The notes: generated from the sequence alone by a model not told the origin. Shown: positions 55,827 to 64,000, counted from the first letter of the stretch. The stretch: 64,000 bases of DNA from an uncultured Dialister sp. (GCA_900543165.1 UQQQ01000002.1:1-64000), one strand, 5' to 3'. Numbers and translations: made by a program.

Positions 55827-57140
55827 ATGGAAAGCAAAGAATACATTTTAGAATTTGCAGATGACCATCTGCCGGAAATGATCGAGTGCCGCCGTGATCT
55901 GCACAGGCATCCGGAGCCCGGCTGGACGGAATTCCGTACGGCAGCCAAAGTGGCGAAGACGCTCGCAGCATTGGGCTATGAAGTGAAAACCGGCGAGGAA
56001 ACCATCAGGGAAGACGCGATGATGGGCGTGCCGTCGCAAGAAAAGCTCGAAAGAGAGCAGAAGCGTGCCATCGCCGAAGGGGCAGATCCGTACTGGGTCG
56101 GGAAAATGAAAGGCGGAAAGACAGGCGTATTGGGCGTGATGCATTTCTCCGATGACGGCCCGGTCGTCGGCGTCCGCTTTGACATGGACTCCAATGATGT
56201 GACGGAGACGGAAGATCCCGCGCATTTTCCAAATCAGGAAGGTTTTGCTTCCTGCCATCCGGGAGCGATGCATGCCTGCGGCCATGATGGACACACCACG
56301 GTGGGGCTGTTCCTTGCAAAGTTGCTCGCACAGCTCAAAGGAGAGCTTCGAGGCACCATCAAGCTCTGCTTCCAGCCGGCCGAAGAAGGGGTGCGGGGCG
56401 CGCACGCCATGGTCGAAAGCGGTATCGTCGACGATGTGGACTATATGCTCGGGGCGCATTTTGGATTCAAAATGAAAGAAACGGGTAGTATCGCCTGCAA
56501 TGTCACAGATTTCCTCGCAACGACCAAGTATGATGTACACTTTACCGGCGTACCGGCACATGCGGGAGCGGCTCCTGAGCAGGGGAAGAATGCACTCCTC
56601 GCTTCCTGCGTTGCTGCGCTCAATCTGCATGCGATCGCGCGTCACTCGGCAGGGGCGTCCCGCATCAATGTGGGACGGCTCGATGCAGGGAGCGGCCGTA
56701 ATATCATCGCAGACAGGGCTCTTCTTCAGATGGAGACCCGCGGGGCTACGAGTGAGATCAACCGGTATATGGAAACTGAATCTGCACGCGTCATCAAAGG
56801 CGCTGCCATGATGTACGATGTAAAGGCAGATATCGAAAAGACCGGCGGCGCAGCAGGCGGCAGCAATTCGCCGAAACTCGCTCTCTTCCTCGAAGAAGAA
56901 GCCAAAGAGCTCGGCATCTTCGACAAGGTCATCGGAGAATGTCCTTTCGGCGCGAGCGAAGACTTCTCCTACTTCATGGAGCGCGTCCAGTCTCATGGCG
57001 GCGAGGCAGCCTATATGATGGTCGGAGCGGATCTGGCTGCAGGGCATCATGATTCACACTTCACCTTTGATGAAAAGGCACTCGCTTATTCTCTGAAAAT
57101 AATGGGAGCCAGTGTAGTCAAACTGCTGACGACGAAATAG
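55827..57140 (+). CDS. abgA: M20D amidohydrolase, AbgA-like
   Basis: A 437-residue metallopeptidase-like amidohydrolase. Metal-site text HACGHDGHTTVG and FQPAEEGVRGA, with RRDLHRHPEPGWTEFRTAAK at the N-terminus. GKNALLASCVAALNLHAIAR, GASRINVGRLDAGSGRN and ETRGATSEINRY resemble E. coli AbgA, including its length (about 436). AbgA forms p-aminobenzoyl-glutamate hydrolase with AbgB; no AbgB is adjacent, so this could act alone on other N-acyl amino acids. GGGAAATAAAGT precedes the ATG. Confidence 0.85.
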   Translation: MESKEYILEFADDHLPEMIECRRDLHRHPEPGWTEFRTAAKVAKTLAALGYEVKTGEETIREDAMMGVPSQEKLEREQKRAIAEGADPYWVGKMKGGKTGVLGVMHFSDDGPVVGVRFDMDSNDVTETEDPAHFPNQEGFASCHPGAMHACGHDGHTTVGLFLAKLLAQLKGELRGTIKLCFQPAEEGVRGAHAMVESGIVDDVDYMLGAHFGFKMKETGSIACNVTDFLATTKYDVHFTGVPAHAGAAPEQGKNALLASCVAALNLHAIARHSAGASRINVGRLDAGSGRNIIADRALLQMETRGATSEINRYMETESARVIKGAAMMYDVKADIEKTGGAAGGSNSPKLALFLEEEAKELGIFDKVIGECPFGASEDFSYFMERVQSHGGEAAYMMVGADLAAGHHDSHFTFDEKALAYSLKIMGASVVKLLTTK

Positions 57141-57151
57141 CTTTCAAAATT

Positions 57152-57190
57152 AAGGAAACACTGATTCTGCGATTTCATCAGCGTTTCCTG
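57152..57190. repeat. Family A short palindrome (39 bp)
   Basis: AAGGAAACACTGATTC, core TGCGATT, TCATCAGCGTTTCCT. It is immediately downstream of the abgA stop and just before a terminator; it has only the element ends. Confidence 0.7.
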
Positions 57191-57196
57191 ACACAT

Positions 57197-57228
57197 AAAA
57201 AAACTCCATGCCTTCGCATGGAGTTTTT
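57197..57228. terminator. Bidirectional terminator abgA / ilvB
   Basis: AAAAAACTCCATGC / GCATGGAGTTTTT with a CTTC loop, between convergent units. The next 130 bases hold family F and D words (CAGACGTTAGACATCAGATA, AGTCACCAGTCACC). Confidence 0.8.
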
Positions 57229-57358
57229 AATGTGTCAGGAAACGGGGAAGTCCACGGACAGGCTGAAACGAGGGGACGAACAAATCAGATATCAGACGTT
57301 AGACATCAGATATCTGACATCTGTCGTCTCCTAGTCACCAGTCACCAGTCATCAGTCA

Positions 57359-59035
57359 CTAATCCTTCACATCGATGTCCTTTTCTCCGAGCCCCGGGAC
57401 GAAGACGTCGATGCCTTTTCCGGCTGCGACCATGGGGACGACCATATCTTTTGGCGGGATGGCTGTCTCGATGACGTAAGGCTGATCCATCTTTATGGCT
57501 TTTTCTACAGCGGAGGCGAGCGCATCCGGCGTGGAGACATGTTCACCGGGAAGGCCGAAGGCGGCTGCATATTTCACGAAGTCTACATACGAGGGAAGAT
57601 TGCATGCCATGTAGCGTTCGTTATATCCGGCCTGCTGTAGCTGGCGGATCATGCCGAGACCGCTGTTATTGAAAACGATAACGATCACCGGGATATGATA
57701 GGAGGCGAGGGTGAAGAGTTCGCTGCCTGTCATCTTGAATCCGCCGTCACCGGCTACGAGAAGGACGGTTTTTTCCGGTTTCGCCAGCTTTGCGCCCATA
57801 GCAGCCGGCAGCCCGAATCCCATGGTGCCAAGGCCGCCGGAGGTGATGAGCTGGTGGGCGTACTCGACTTTGAGATGCTGCGCGGTGAACATCTGGTGCT
57901 GTCCGACATCGGTGGCACAGAGATAGTCTTTCCCTTTGAGCAGCGGATTCAGCGCCTGAATGAAGAGGGGGGCCGTATTATCCCCGTAGTCTTCATCCAT
58001 CGAAGGCCAAGTGAGGATCTTGTCCCACCATGCGGAAATGTCATGAGGAGAGGAGCCTCTTTCGAGCATATTGATGATGGTACGCATGTCACCTGCGATA
58101 TGAATGCGGCTGTCTATATTTTTATGAAATTCAGCCGGGTCGATGTCGACATGGATGATGGTCTTCCCTTGGCTGTATGCCATGCGGTCACCCGTTTCTC
58201 TGTCATTGAAACGGCTGCCCAGTGCAAGAATGACATCCGCTTCGGCAAGCGCGCGGTTTGCACGTTCATGTCCGTGAAGACCAGCCATGCCAAGGTACTG
58301 CTTACGGTAGGAGCTGATGCAGCCGAGCCCCATGAGGGTGCTCGCGCAGGGGAGATTCAGTTTCTCCGCGAGATGCACGGCTTCATACTGGGCACCGGAA
58401 ATGGCGACGCCGCCGCCCACGAGCATGACCGGACGTTTGGCTTTGCTGAGGGCATCGATGGCAAGATCGATACGCATGGGATCGGGGGCTTTCGGCGAGA
58501 GAGCCGGGAGCTTTCTTCCATGGTATTCGATCATGGCTTTCTGCACATCATTCGGTACATCGATCAGTACAGGCCCCGGACGTCCGCTTCTCGCGATCTG
58601 GAAGGCAAGATGCATGGTCTGTTCCAGCTCTTCCGGCTTATTCACAAGGAAATTCTGCTTCGTGATAGGCATGGTGATGCCGCAGATGTCGACTTCCTGA
58701 AAGGCATCGTGGCCGATGGTGCTGCGCTTCACCTGTCCGGTGATGGCGACGACCGGGATCGAGTCGAGGAAAGCATTCGCGAGTCCGGTGACGAGGTTCG
58801 TCGCCCCCGGGCCGGAGGTCGCGCAGCAGACACCGACAGTACCGCTCGCTCTGGCATAGCCGTCGGCAGCGTGTGCTGCTCCCTGCTCATGCGCTGTCAG
58901 GATATGGCGGATCGATGTCTCATCACGCAGGGCATCGTAGAAGGGGAGGATAGCGCCGCCCGGATAACCAAAAATGGTAGAAACGCCTTCTGCTTGGAGG
59001 CATTTGACCATGACTTCTGCTCCTGTCAATTTCAT
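57359..59035 (-). CDS. ilvB: Acetolactate synthase large subunit
   Basis: A 558-residue ThDP enzyme condensing two pyruvates to 2-acetolactate (or with 2-ketobutyrate). Catalytic E50 in TAHEQGAAHAADGYARASG, FAD-associated central domain, and ThDP/Mg motif VAGDGGFKMTGSELFTLA with NNSGLGM near 430-460. It starts one base after the ilvN stop, with GGAGG inside the ilvN end. Presence of a regulatory subunit argues for the biosynthetic AHAS type, although budA lies next to it. Confidence 0.96.
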   Translation of the reverse strand: MKLTGAEVMVKCLQAEGVSTIFGYPGGAILPFYDALRDETSIRHILTAHEQGAAHAADGYARASGTVGVCCATSGPGATNLVTGLANAFLDSIPVVAITGQVKRSTIGHDAFQEVDICGITMPITKQNFLVNKPEELEQTMHLAFQIARSGRPGPVLIDVPNDVQKAMIEYHGRKLPALSPKAPDPMRIDLAIDALSKAKRPVMLVGGGVAISGAQYEAVHLAEKLNLPCASTLMGLGCISSYRKQYLGMAGLHGHERANRALAEADVILALGSRFNDRETGDRMAYSQGKTIIHVDIDPAEFHKNIDSRIHIAGDMRTIINMLERGSSPHDISAWWDKILTWPSMDEDYGDNTAPLFIQALNPLLKGKDYLCATDVGQHQMFTAQHLKVEYAHQLITSGGLGTMGFGLPAAMGAKLAKPEKTVLLVAGDGGFKMTGSELFTLASYHIPVIVIVFNNSGLGMIRQLQQAGYNERYMACNLPSYVDFVKYAAAFGLPGEHVSTPDALASAVEKAIKMDQPYVIETAIPPKDMVVPMVAAGKGIDVFVPGLGEKDIDVKD

Positions 59036-59036
59036 C

Positions 59037-59576
59037 TTACTTACCTCCTACCGTGTCATACTGTTCAGGCCATTCATAGCGCGAGCCATCTAAAATCAAA
59101 GATTCATCGCCGCGAGCCAGAGCGACGACGCCGGTCTGGACCATTTCGATGATACCATAGCGGCGAAGGGCATTCACGAAAGCGTGGAGCTTGTCTTCGC
59201 TGCCGGTATTCACGAAGGTCATGCTGTCACCGGTGATGTCGATGGCATGGGAGCGGAAAGCGGCGGCGAGCTGCAAGATCTCCATGCGCTTATCCCCGGC
59301 GTGCACCTTGATGAGGAGCATGCTGCGAAGGGCGCTTGTTTCTTTTTTGAGGACCGTGATCTTTTCGACTTCGCTGATCTTTTCGACCTGACGGGAAATC
59401 TGATCCACGGTGCGGTCATCCGCATCCACGGTGATCGTAAGGCGGGCATAGCCCGGTTTTTCTGTGGTGCCGCTCATCAGGCTGTCGATATTGTAGCCGC
59501 GGCGGGAAATCAGTCCGGTGATCTTGGAGAGCACACCCGGACGATTGTGTGCAATGATGGATAGTAATTGCTTCAT
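59037..59576 (-). CDS. ilvN: Acetolactate synthase small (regulatory) subunit
   Basis: A 179-residue regulatory subunit. N-terminal ACT domain (LSIIAHNRPGVLSKITGLIS, RRGYNIDSL) for valine feedback, then the C-terminal activation domain (LLIKVHAGDKRMEILQLAAA). ATG 59576 follows AAGGAGC; twelve in-frame codons further upstream are discounted. Transcribed before ilvB, the reverse of the usual ilvBN order. Confidence 0.95.
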   Translation of the reverse strand: MKQLLSIIAHNRPGVLSKITGLISRRGYNIDSLMSGTTEKPGYARLTITVDADDRTVDQISRQVEKISEVEKITVLKKETSALRSMLLIKVHAGDKRMEILQLAAAFRSHAIDITGDSMTFVNTGSEDKLHAFVNALRRYGIIEMVQTGVVALARGDESLILDGSRYEWPEQYDTVGGK

Positions 59577-59651
59577 GATGGCTCCTTTTTGAAATGAGGA
59601 ATGAGGCGTCAAAGGTTCGAGAGGCGGAGCGGGAAGGGGCAGCGCATAAAA

Positions 59652-59679
59652 AAGATACGCCGTGAAATTTTATTATCAA
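59652..59679 (-). promoter_or_regulatory. Possible promoter of ilvN-ilvB
   Basis: On the minus strand TTGATA (59674-59679) and TATCTT (59652-59657), spacer 16, just inside the family A element. Moderate match only. Confidence 0.35.
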
Positions 59680-59696
59680 TGACTTATGGAAAACCC

Positions 59697-59857
59697 AGGA
59701 AACACTGATTCAATCGTTGTCAGATTTTACTCTTGATTTTTTATGCATAGCGAGAAATAACCTGTGCGAATAGCGAGCTATGTAAGGAAGGCTAAGACAA
59801 AGCTATGTATAAAAATTCTTGTAGAAGCTGACTCTGCGATTGAATCAGCGCTTCCCC
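59697..59857 (+). repeat. Family A palindromic element, full copy
   Basis: A 161-bp element. The left end AGGAAACACTGATTCAATCG and right end GATTGAATCAGCGCTTCC are inverted repeats; complementarity continues inward for about 50 bp (TCAGATTTTACTCTTG and TTTTTTATGCATAG against TATGTATAAAAATTCTTG and AGCTGACTC). The centre has AATAGCGAGCTATGTAAGG, itself partly palindromic. No ORF, so if mobile it needs a transposase supplied in trans, as MITEs do. It separates budA from ilvN. Confidence 0.8.
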
Positions 59858-59876
59858 AGAGCATCCATAAAACCCG

Positions 59877-60593
59877 TTACGCTTTCTTCCCTTCTACCGC
59901 TTCGATATCTTCTTTCGAGACCGTGGGATTAAGATGCTGGAAATCGGATTCCTGTGGGATGAGAAGTTCGAAAGAGGGGAGAGACGCGAGGCGCGCGTTG
60001 CCTTTGGTCAGGGAAAGGCCGAAAACATGACCGCCTTTGCGTCTGTCCTTGGAAATGAAATGGATATGCCAGCCTGCCATATTCAGCTTATCCATGTAGG
60101 GCGGGAAATAGACACAGACGAGACTGCCTGATACATGTTCGAAGGTAAATTCCCGCTGGTCGGTTTTCATGGCGACAGCAAGCGGACGGTATGGCCTTGC
60201 CTGCGGGACTTCCGAGCGCGCTTTGATTTCTTCAAAGTCGCCATCTATGCGGCACAGGCAGATGTTATTTTTCCCCAAACGAATGCGTCTCGCATCGAGC
60301 GCCTCCTGCAGCGCAGAAAAATCAGGGGCGCTGATAGGGAAAGCGTCGTCCTCTTTCAGAAAAGAAGCGACGGCAAAAGGCGAGCGGTCTTCTTCTTGTG
60401 AGGCCTCCACATGGCCATCTTCGAGCGCCCGATAGCAGATGCCGTCTAGCAGGATCATTTCTCCATGAAGACTGTCAAAGGTGCCGAGCCCCGTATCCCC
60501 TTTTTTTAAAAGCGCACGGATGGAAATGTGACCTTCGTAGTCTCCCATCATGAGAGCCTGTAGTGTGGAAACTTGGTACATCGTATTTGGCAT
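59877..60593 (-). CDS. budA: Alpha-acetolactate decarboxylase
   Basis: A 238-residue zinc enzyme turning 2-acetolactate into acetoin. Family signatures: STLQALMMGDYEGHISIRAL, GDTGLGTFDSLHGEMILLDG, and the Zn histidines in GWHIHFISKDRRKGGHVFG, with the catalytic glutamate nearby. Start ATG 60593 (MPNTMYQ) is 8 nt after GAAAGGA; an ATG three codons up overlaps that site. Upstream of ilvN-ilvB on the same strand, it can drain acetolactate from the AHAS to acetoin, an overflow and pH-balancing route. Confidence 0.94.
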   Translation of the reverse strand: MPNTMYQVSTLQALMMGDYEGHISIRALLKKGDTGLGTFDSLHGEMILLDGICYRALEDGHVEASQEEDRSPFAVASFLKEDDAFPISAPDFSALQEALDARRIRLGKNNICLCRIDGDFEEIKARSEVPQARPYRPLAVAMKTDQREFTFEHVSGSLVCVYFPPYMDKLNMAGWHIHFISKDRRKGGHVFGLSLTKGNARLASLPSFELLIPQESDFQHLNPTVSKEDIEAVEGKKA

Positions 60594-61018
60594 AGGGATC
60601 ATCCTTTCTCGTCTGGTTTAGGGTTAGCCCCGCGGGCGTGCTGCCCTTTGATTGCGGGTGAAAGCTTTGCTCGAATGAGGAATTAGAAATGAGAAATTAG
60701 AAATGGTGGTGGCGGCTTCGCCGCGAGTATATATGGGGCGATGCCCGAAAGTAGTATTCAAGTCACCAGTCACTAGTCACTCGAGGCTCCTAATCCCTAG
60801 CCACTAATCCCTAATCCCTGCTTTCAAACTTCAGGGTCAGCCCCGTGGCGTGTTGCCCTATGACTGTTTGCGAAAGAGAATCAGCAGGTTCTACGGGAGG
60901 AGGGGCGCATCATCATATGGAAGCACCGCGGAGTTTTAAGGAAACCAGTGAATCTTTTGAACCCCCTGAACCTGCCTCCTGCTGCACTCCTTCCTATTCT
61001 TTTTTTTCATCGAATGCC
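60594..61018. repeat. Repeat block between divergent budA and lysR
   Basis: Family E text (TTAGGGTTAGCCCCGCGGGC, GGCGGCTTCGCCGCGAG, GGGGCGATGCCCGAAAG), a TTAGAAATGAGAAATTAG duplication near 60682-60706, and family D at 60755-60832 (CAGTCACTAGTCACTCG, CTAATCCCTAGCCAC). A family A-like TTTAAGGAAACCAGTGAATC lies at 60936-60955. Any LysR operator must sit in or next to these repeats. Confidence 0.6.
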
Positions 61019-61047
61019 TTTACTATACGCTTTTTGCATTATATAAT
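61019..61047 (+). promoter_or_regulatory. Promoter of lysR
   Basis: TTTACT (61019-61024) and TATAAT (61042-61047), spacer 17. Confidence 0.6.
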
Positions 61048-61089
61048 CAATTTAATCATACTAATGCTTTAATAAAGGAGATTTATATT

Positions 61090-62022
61090 ATGGAGCTGGA
61101 GAAAAAATACATATATCAGGTCTATGTCAATGGCAGCTTTTCGAAAGCAGCGGAAGCGCTCTTTGTCACACAGCCGGCTTTGAGCATTGCCATCAGGAAA
61201 GTAGAGAAGGCCATCGGAGCCGCGCTTTTCCACCGCGGCCAGCGTCCGCTCACGCTGACGCCTGTGGGTGAGATGTATATTTCCTATATCAAGAAAGAAA
61301 TGCTCCTCGAGCAGGAAATGAAACAGCAGATCGATGACCTGCACGGCCTCATGAGCGGGGATATCTGTCTTGGCGGGACGAACTATATGAATGCGTACCT
61401 GCTCCCGCCCTATATCACGCAGTTCACGCGCCGCTTCCCGCACATCCATATCCGCATGGAGGAAACGAGCTCGGACCGGCTGATAGACCTTTTGAAAGAA
61501 CATAAGCTTGATTTTACATTCAGCTGCGACGAATCGGTCATTCAGGAATTCGAAAACTACGAGAGCTTCAGTGACCATATCCTGCTCGCCCTGCCTTCTC
61601 ATTTTCCACTGCCGGAGCCCCTGCTTTCCAAGGCTTTCTCGGCAGGTGATGTAGCCACGGGGCGCCATCTGGCAAAAGATGCTCCTCAGGTGGAGCTATC
61701 CGATTTTCCCGAGATCCCTTTCATCGCCATCGATGCGCATATCAATCTCGGGGCGCGTAGCCTGAAAATTTTTGAAGAAACAGGGGTGAATCCCAAGAGA
61801 TATATCGAAGTGCCGCAGCTCGTCACCGCTTATCGCCTTGCGCTTGCCGGCATCGGCGCTTCCTTCCTGAGCGACCGCCTTGTCGACGGGACCGAGCAGC
61901 ACATCCGTTTCTTTACATTCCGCTCCCGCTACGCCATCCGCCGCTACCGCCTGCTCCTGCCGCACGGATCCTATACACCGGCAGCGGTGAAGGAATTCAT
62001 AAAGTTGTTAAAAAATGAGTGA
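61090..62022 (+). CDS. LysR-family transcriptional regulator
   Basis: A 310-residue LTTR. Winged helix 1-60 (VNGSFSKAAEALFVTQPALS, RKVEKAIGAALFHRG), then a two-lobed effector domain about 90-300 (GDICLGGTNYMNAYLLPPYI). AAGGAGA lies before the ATG. It is divergent from budA-ilvN-ilvB, as B. subtilis alsR is from alsSD, so control of acetolactate/acetoin genes in response to acetate or pH is plausible but inferred; the 490-base gap is longer than usual for an LTTR pair. Confidence 0.88.
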   Translation: MELEKKYIYQVYVNGSFSKAAEALFVTQPALSIAIRKVEKAIGAALFHRGQRPLTLTPVGEMYISYIKKEMLLEQEMKQQIDDLHGLMSGDICLGGTNYMNAYLLPPYITQFTRRFPHIHIRMEETSSDRLIDLLKEHKLDFTFSCDESVIQEFENYESFSDHILLALPSHFPLPEPLLSKAFSAGDVATGRHLAKDAPQVELSDFPEIPFIAIDAHINLGARSLKIFEETGVNPKRYIEVPQLVTAYRLALAGIGASFLSDRLVDGTEQHIRFFTFRSRYAIRRYRLLLPHGSYTPAAVKEFIKLLKNE

Positions 62023-62049
62023 CTAAGGATTAGGAGTGACTGGTAGCCA

Positions 62050-62211
62050 GGGAAACACTGATTCAATCGTTGTCAGATTTTACTCTTGAATTTTTATACA
62101 TGCCGAGGAATAGCCTGACGCGAATAGCGAGCTATTTAAGGAAGGCTATGACGAAGTCATGTATAAAAATTCTTGTGAAATCTGACTCTGCGATTTAATC
62201 AGCGTTTCCCT
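62050..62211 (+). repeat. Family A palindromic element, full copy
   Basis: A 162-bp element: GGGAAACACTGATTCAATCG at the left, TTTAATCAGCGTTTCCC at the right, with about 50-bp imperfect inverted arms (TTGAATTTTTATACATG against CATGTATAAAAATTCTTG) and centre GCGAATAGCGAGCTATTTAA. Same orientation and about 85-90% similar by eye to 59697-59857. It begins about 28 bases after the lysR stop and is bordered on both sides by family D words. Confidence 0.8.
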
Positions 62212-62691
62212 AGGGATTAGGGATTAGTGGCGCAAAGTGATTGGAGACTAAAAGACTAGGAGACATCAGACTCCCGTATCGACATTTCGAGCGAAGCGAG
62301 AAATCTTTGTTATTCGCGGCTCAATGGTCGATGTGTGGAAACCCCAAACGGGAAGCCTGCCATCAAGAGGCCTTCGGGCATTGCCTTTATTTATACTCCA
62401 CGGCGCTTAGATCCTTCGACTCAGTTCTCATATTTTAGATAAGCCATTATTTAAAATACGACGTTTTCTCCGCTCAGGATGACGAAATGCGCCGCCCCCC
62501 TTTTGAACCTATAGAACTTGCTGGACCTCTTTCGCACGTCCCAAGGGTTAACCCAGAACCCTTTTAATGGTTTGTCATAAAACTTCCTAATATAATCATT
62601 AATATCATAAATTTCATTTATTTTCTTAGCCGTGTTATATTCATGACAACATGAAATCACGTTGTGACAAGCACAAGAATGGAGTATCACT
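62212..62691. repeat. Repeat block before oadA
   Basis: Family D and F words at 62212-62268, a family B left arm (CGACATTTCGAGCGAAGCG) at 62277-62310, family E-like words (GGCCTTCGGGCATTGCC), and text shared with 2640-2740: GATCCTTCGACTCAGTTCTC, GATAAGCCATTATTTAAAAT, TCTCCGCTCAGGATGACG. The last 130 bases are AT-rich and probably hold the oadA promoter (candidate TTTCAT / TATATT near 62617-62646, weak). Confidence 0.6.
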
Positions 62692-64000
62692 ATGGCTAAG
62701 AAATCAGTGAAAATCACAGAAACGGTATTGCGCGATGGACAGCAGTCTCTGGCGGCGACCCGCATGCGCATCGTCGATATGCTGCCGATCCTTGAGAAAA
62801 TGGACAGCATCGGCTACCATGCCATCGAAGCGTGGGGCGGGGCGACTTTTGACGTCTGCCTTCGTTTTCTGAATGAAGACCCATGGCAGCGGCTTCGTCT
62901 TCTCAAAAAGAATCTCAAAACCCCGATCCAGATGCTGCTTCGCGGGCAGAACCTTCTCGGCTATCATCCCATGGCAGATGACGTTGTCCGTGAATTCATC
63001 ATGCGGTCCGTGGATAACGGCGTTTCCATCATACGTATCTTCGATGCACTGAATGATACGAGAAATCTGGAAACCGCCATGCGTGCAACCAAGGAAGCCG
63101 GCGCGCATGCCCAGGGCTGTATCGTCTACACCGTGAGTCCCTATCATAAAGACGAGGACTTTGTGAAGCTGGGGAAGGAACTCGTAGAAATGGGGGCTGA
63201 CTCCATCTGCATCAAAGATATGGCGGGACTCCTTCTCCCGTACAATGCTTACAAGCTCATTCAGGCACTGAAAAAAGAAATCCACATCCCCATCGAGCTT
63301 CACACCCATTTCACCTCAGCGCTGGGTGATATGACCTATCTCAAAGCCATCGAAGCCGGCGTCGACATCATCGACACCGCGATTTCGCCCTTCTCCTGTG
63401 CGTCCAGCCAGCCTTGCACCGAGTCCATCGTAGCAGCCCTCAAGGGGACAGACTACGATACCGGGCTGGATCTGGAACGACTGGGCGAAGTGGCGGATTA
63501 TTTCAAACGCGTCAAAAAAGACCTGGAAGAAGATTTCCATCTGAATACCAATATTTCCATTGACCCCAAGATCCTCTCTTCCCAGATCCCGGGCGGTATG
63601 CTGTCGAATCTTCTGAACCAGATGAAAGAAATGGGCGTCGCTGATGAATACGATGCGCTTCTCTCTGAAATGCCGCGTGTCAGAAAAGAACTCGGATACC
63701 CGCCGCTCGTCACCCCGACGAGCCAGATCGTCGGCACCATGGCTGTCATGAATGTCGTCCTCGGACGCTACAAGATGATTCCGCAGGAAGTCAGAAACCT
63801 TGTCGCGGGAAAGTATGGCCGTACGCCGGGGCCTATCGATCCGGAAGTGAAACGCCTTGCCATCGGAAATCAGGAGCCCATCACCTGCCGTCCGGCGGAT
63901 ATGATCCCGCCTGAGCTCGATACCTATCGGAAACGCCTCGCCGAAGACGGCTATCCGAATGCCTCCATGGAAGACCTCCTGAGCTACATCTCATTCCCTG
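62692..64000 (+). CDS. oadA: Oxaloacetate decarboxylase / pyruvate carboxylase alpha subunit (partial)
   Basis: The first 436 codons; the gene runs off the window. The carboxyltransferase domain is complete to about residue 290: TETVLRDGQQSLAATRM (metal site), EAWGGATFD, MLLRGQNLLGY, SICIKDMAGLLLPY and ELHTHFTSALGDM, then the conserved HMR-type region. The C-terminal biotinyl domain would lie beyond the end. In Negativicutes such a protein is the alpha subunit of the Na+-pumping oxaloacetate decarboxylase or a PycB; which one depends on downstream genes not seen. GGAG precedes the ATG. Confidence 0.9.
   Translation, partial: MAKKSVKITETVLRDGQQSLAATRMRIVDMLPILEKMDSIGYHAIEAWGGATFDVCLRFLNEDPWQRLRLLKKNLKTPIQMLLRGQNLLGYHPMADDVVREFIMRSVDNGVSIIRIFDALNDTRNLETAMRATKEAGAHAQGCIVYTVSPYHKDEDFVKLGKELVEMGADSICIKDMAGLLLPYNAYKLIQALKKEIHIPIELHTHFTSALGDMTYLKAIEAGVDIIDTAISPFSCASSQPCTESIVAALKGTDYDTGLDLERLGEVADYFKRVKKDLEEDFHLNTNISIDPKILSSQIPGGMLSNLLNQMKEMGVADEYDALLSEMPRVRKELGYPPLVTPTSQIVGTMAVMNVVLGRYKMIPQEVRNLVAGKYGRTPGPIDPEVKRLAIGNQEPITCRPADMIPPELDTYRKRLAEDGYPNASMEDLLSYISFP

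Overview
The window looks like chromosomal DNA of a diderm Firmicute of the class Negativicutes, probably a Veillonellaceae/Dialister-like anaerobe; the genus is inference. Firmicute traits are a serine T-box leader, a candidate 6S RNA, strong AGGAGG ribosome binding sites, several TTG starts and a MraZ-led division cluster. Outer-membrane traits are a TonB-dependent receptor and heptose genes (gmhA, gmhB) for LPS core. MurE carries the DNPR motif of meso-diaminopimelate ligases. An oxaloacetate decarboxylase/pyruvate carboxylase-type alpha subunit, a DcuC-type carrier and acetolactate decarboxylase suggest fermentative metabolism.

Layout: 0.5-1 kb macro-domain protein; 1.4-1.6 kb decayed hicB; 3-9.2 kb pnp, dut, nudix hydrolase, T-box plus serS, then a 6S-like RNA; 10.3-12.8 kb a secreted peptidoglycan-binding/3D protein and a MerR regulator; 13.5-22.2 kb a methyltransferase, a TonB receptor and a complete five-gene Nik/Dpp-type ABC importer, together a plausible metal-chelate or peptide uptake locus; 22.4-31 kb a secreted orphan, a receiver-domain fragment and uvrB, uvrA, uvrC; 31.3-32.3 kb a truncated DUF1659-like gene and an AT-rich secreted orphan; 33-47.2 kb the division/cell-wall cluster mraZ-rsmH-ftsL-murE-murF-mraY-murD-murG-murC-ddl-ftsQ-ftsZ, in which ftsI, ftsW, murB and ftsA are absent from their usual places; 47.4-49.9 kb nrdR, gmhA, gmhB and an rRNA methyltransferase; 50-52.8 kb an ACT-domain protein, hom and thrB; 52.9-57.1 kb an N-carbamoyl-amino-acid hydrolase-type amidase, a DcuC carrier and an AbgA-like hydrolase; 57.4-62 kb ilvB, ilvN and budA facing a LysR gene (acetolactate/acetoin); 62.7 kb to the end oadA, cut by the window edge.

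The most unusual property is between the genes. Nearly every intergenic gap holds copies of several interspersed repeat families: (A) a palindromic MITE-like element of about 160 bp with termini like GGAAACACTGATTC, also found as 40-bp remnants; (B) 160-200 bp modules bounded by inverted arms GTCATCCCGAGCG / CTCGAAATGACGA; (C) about 95-bp GC-rich hairpin modules around CCCCTTGAAGAAGGGG; (D) arrays of degenerate GTGACTAG / GGGATTAG words; (E) CCCTGAACC runs with GGCGAAGCCGCC palindromes; (F) GAGACTAGGAGAC / CATCAGACATCAGAC words; and (G) GCCCCGAAGGGGC hairpins. They sit inside operons (mraZ-rsmH, mraY-murD, murD-murG, uvrA-uvrC) and between the serS T-box and its gene, which makes them the best candidate for something not yet described here.
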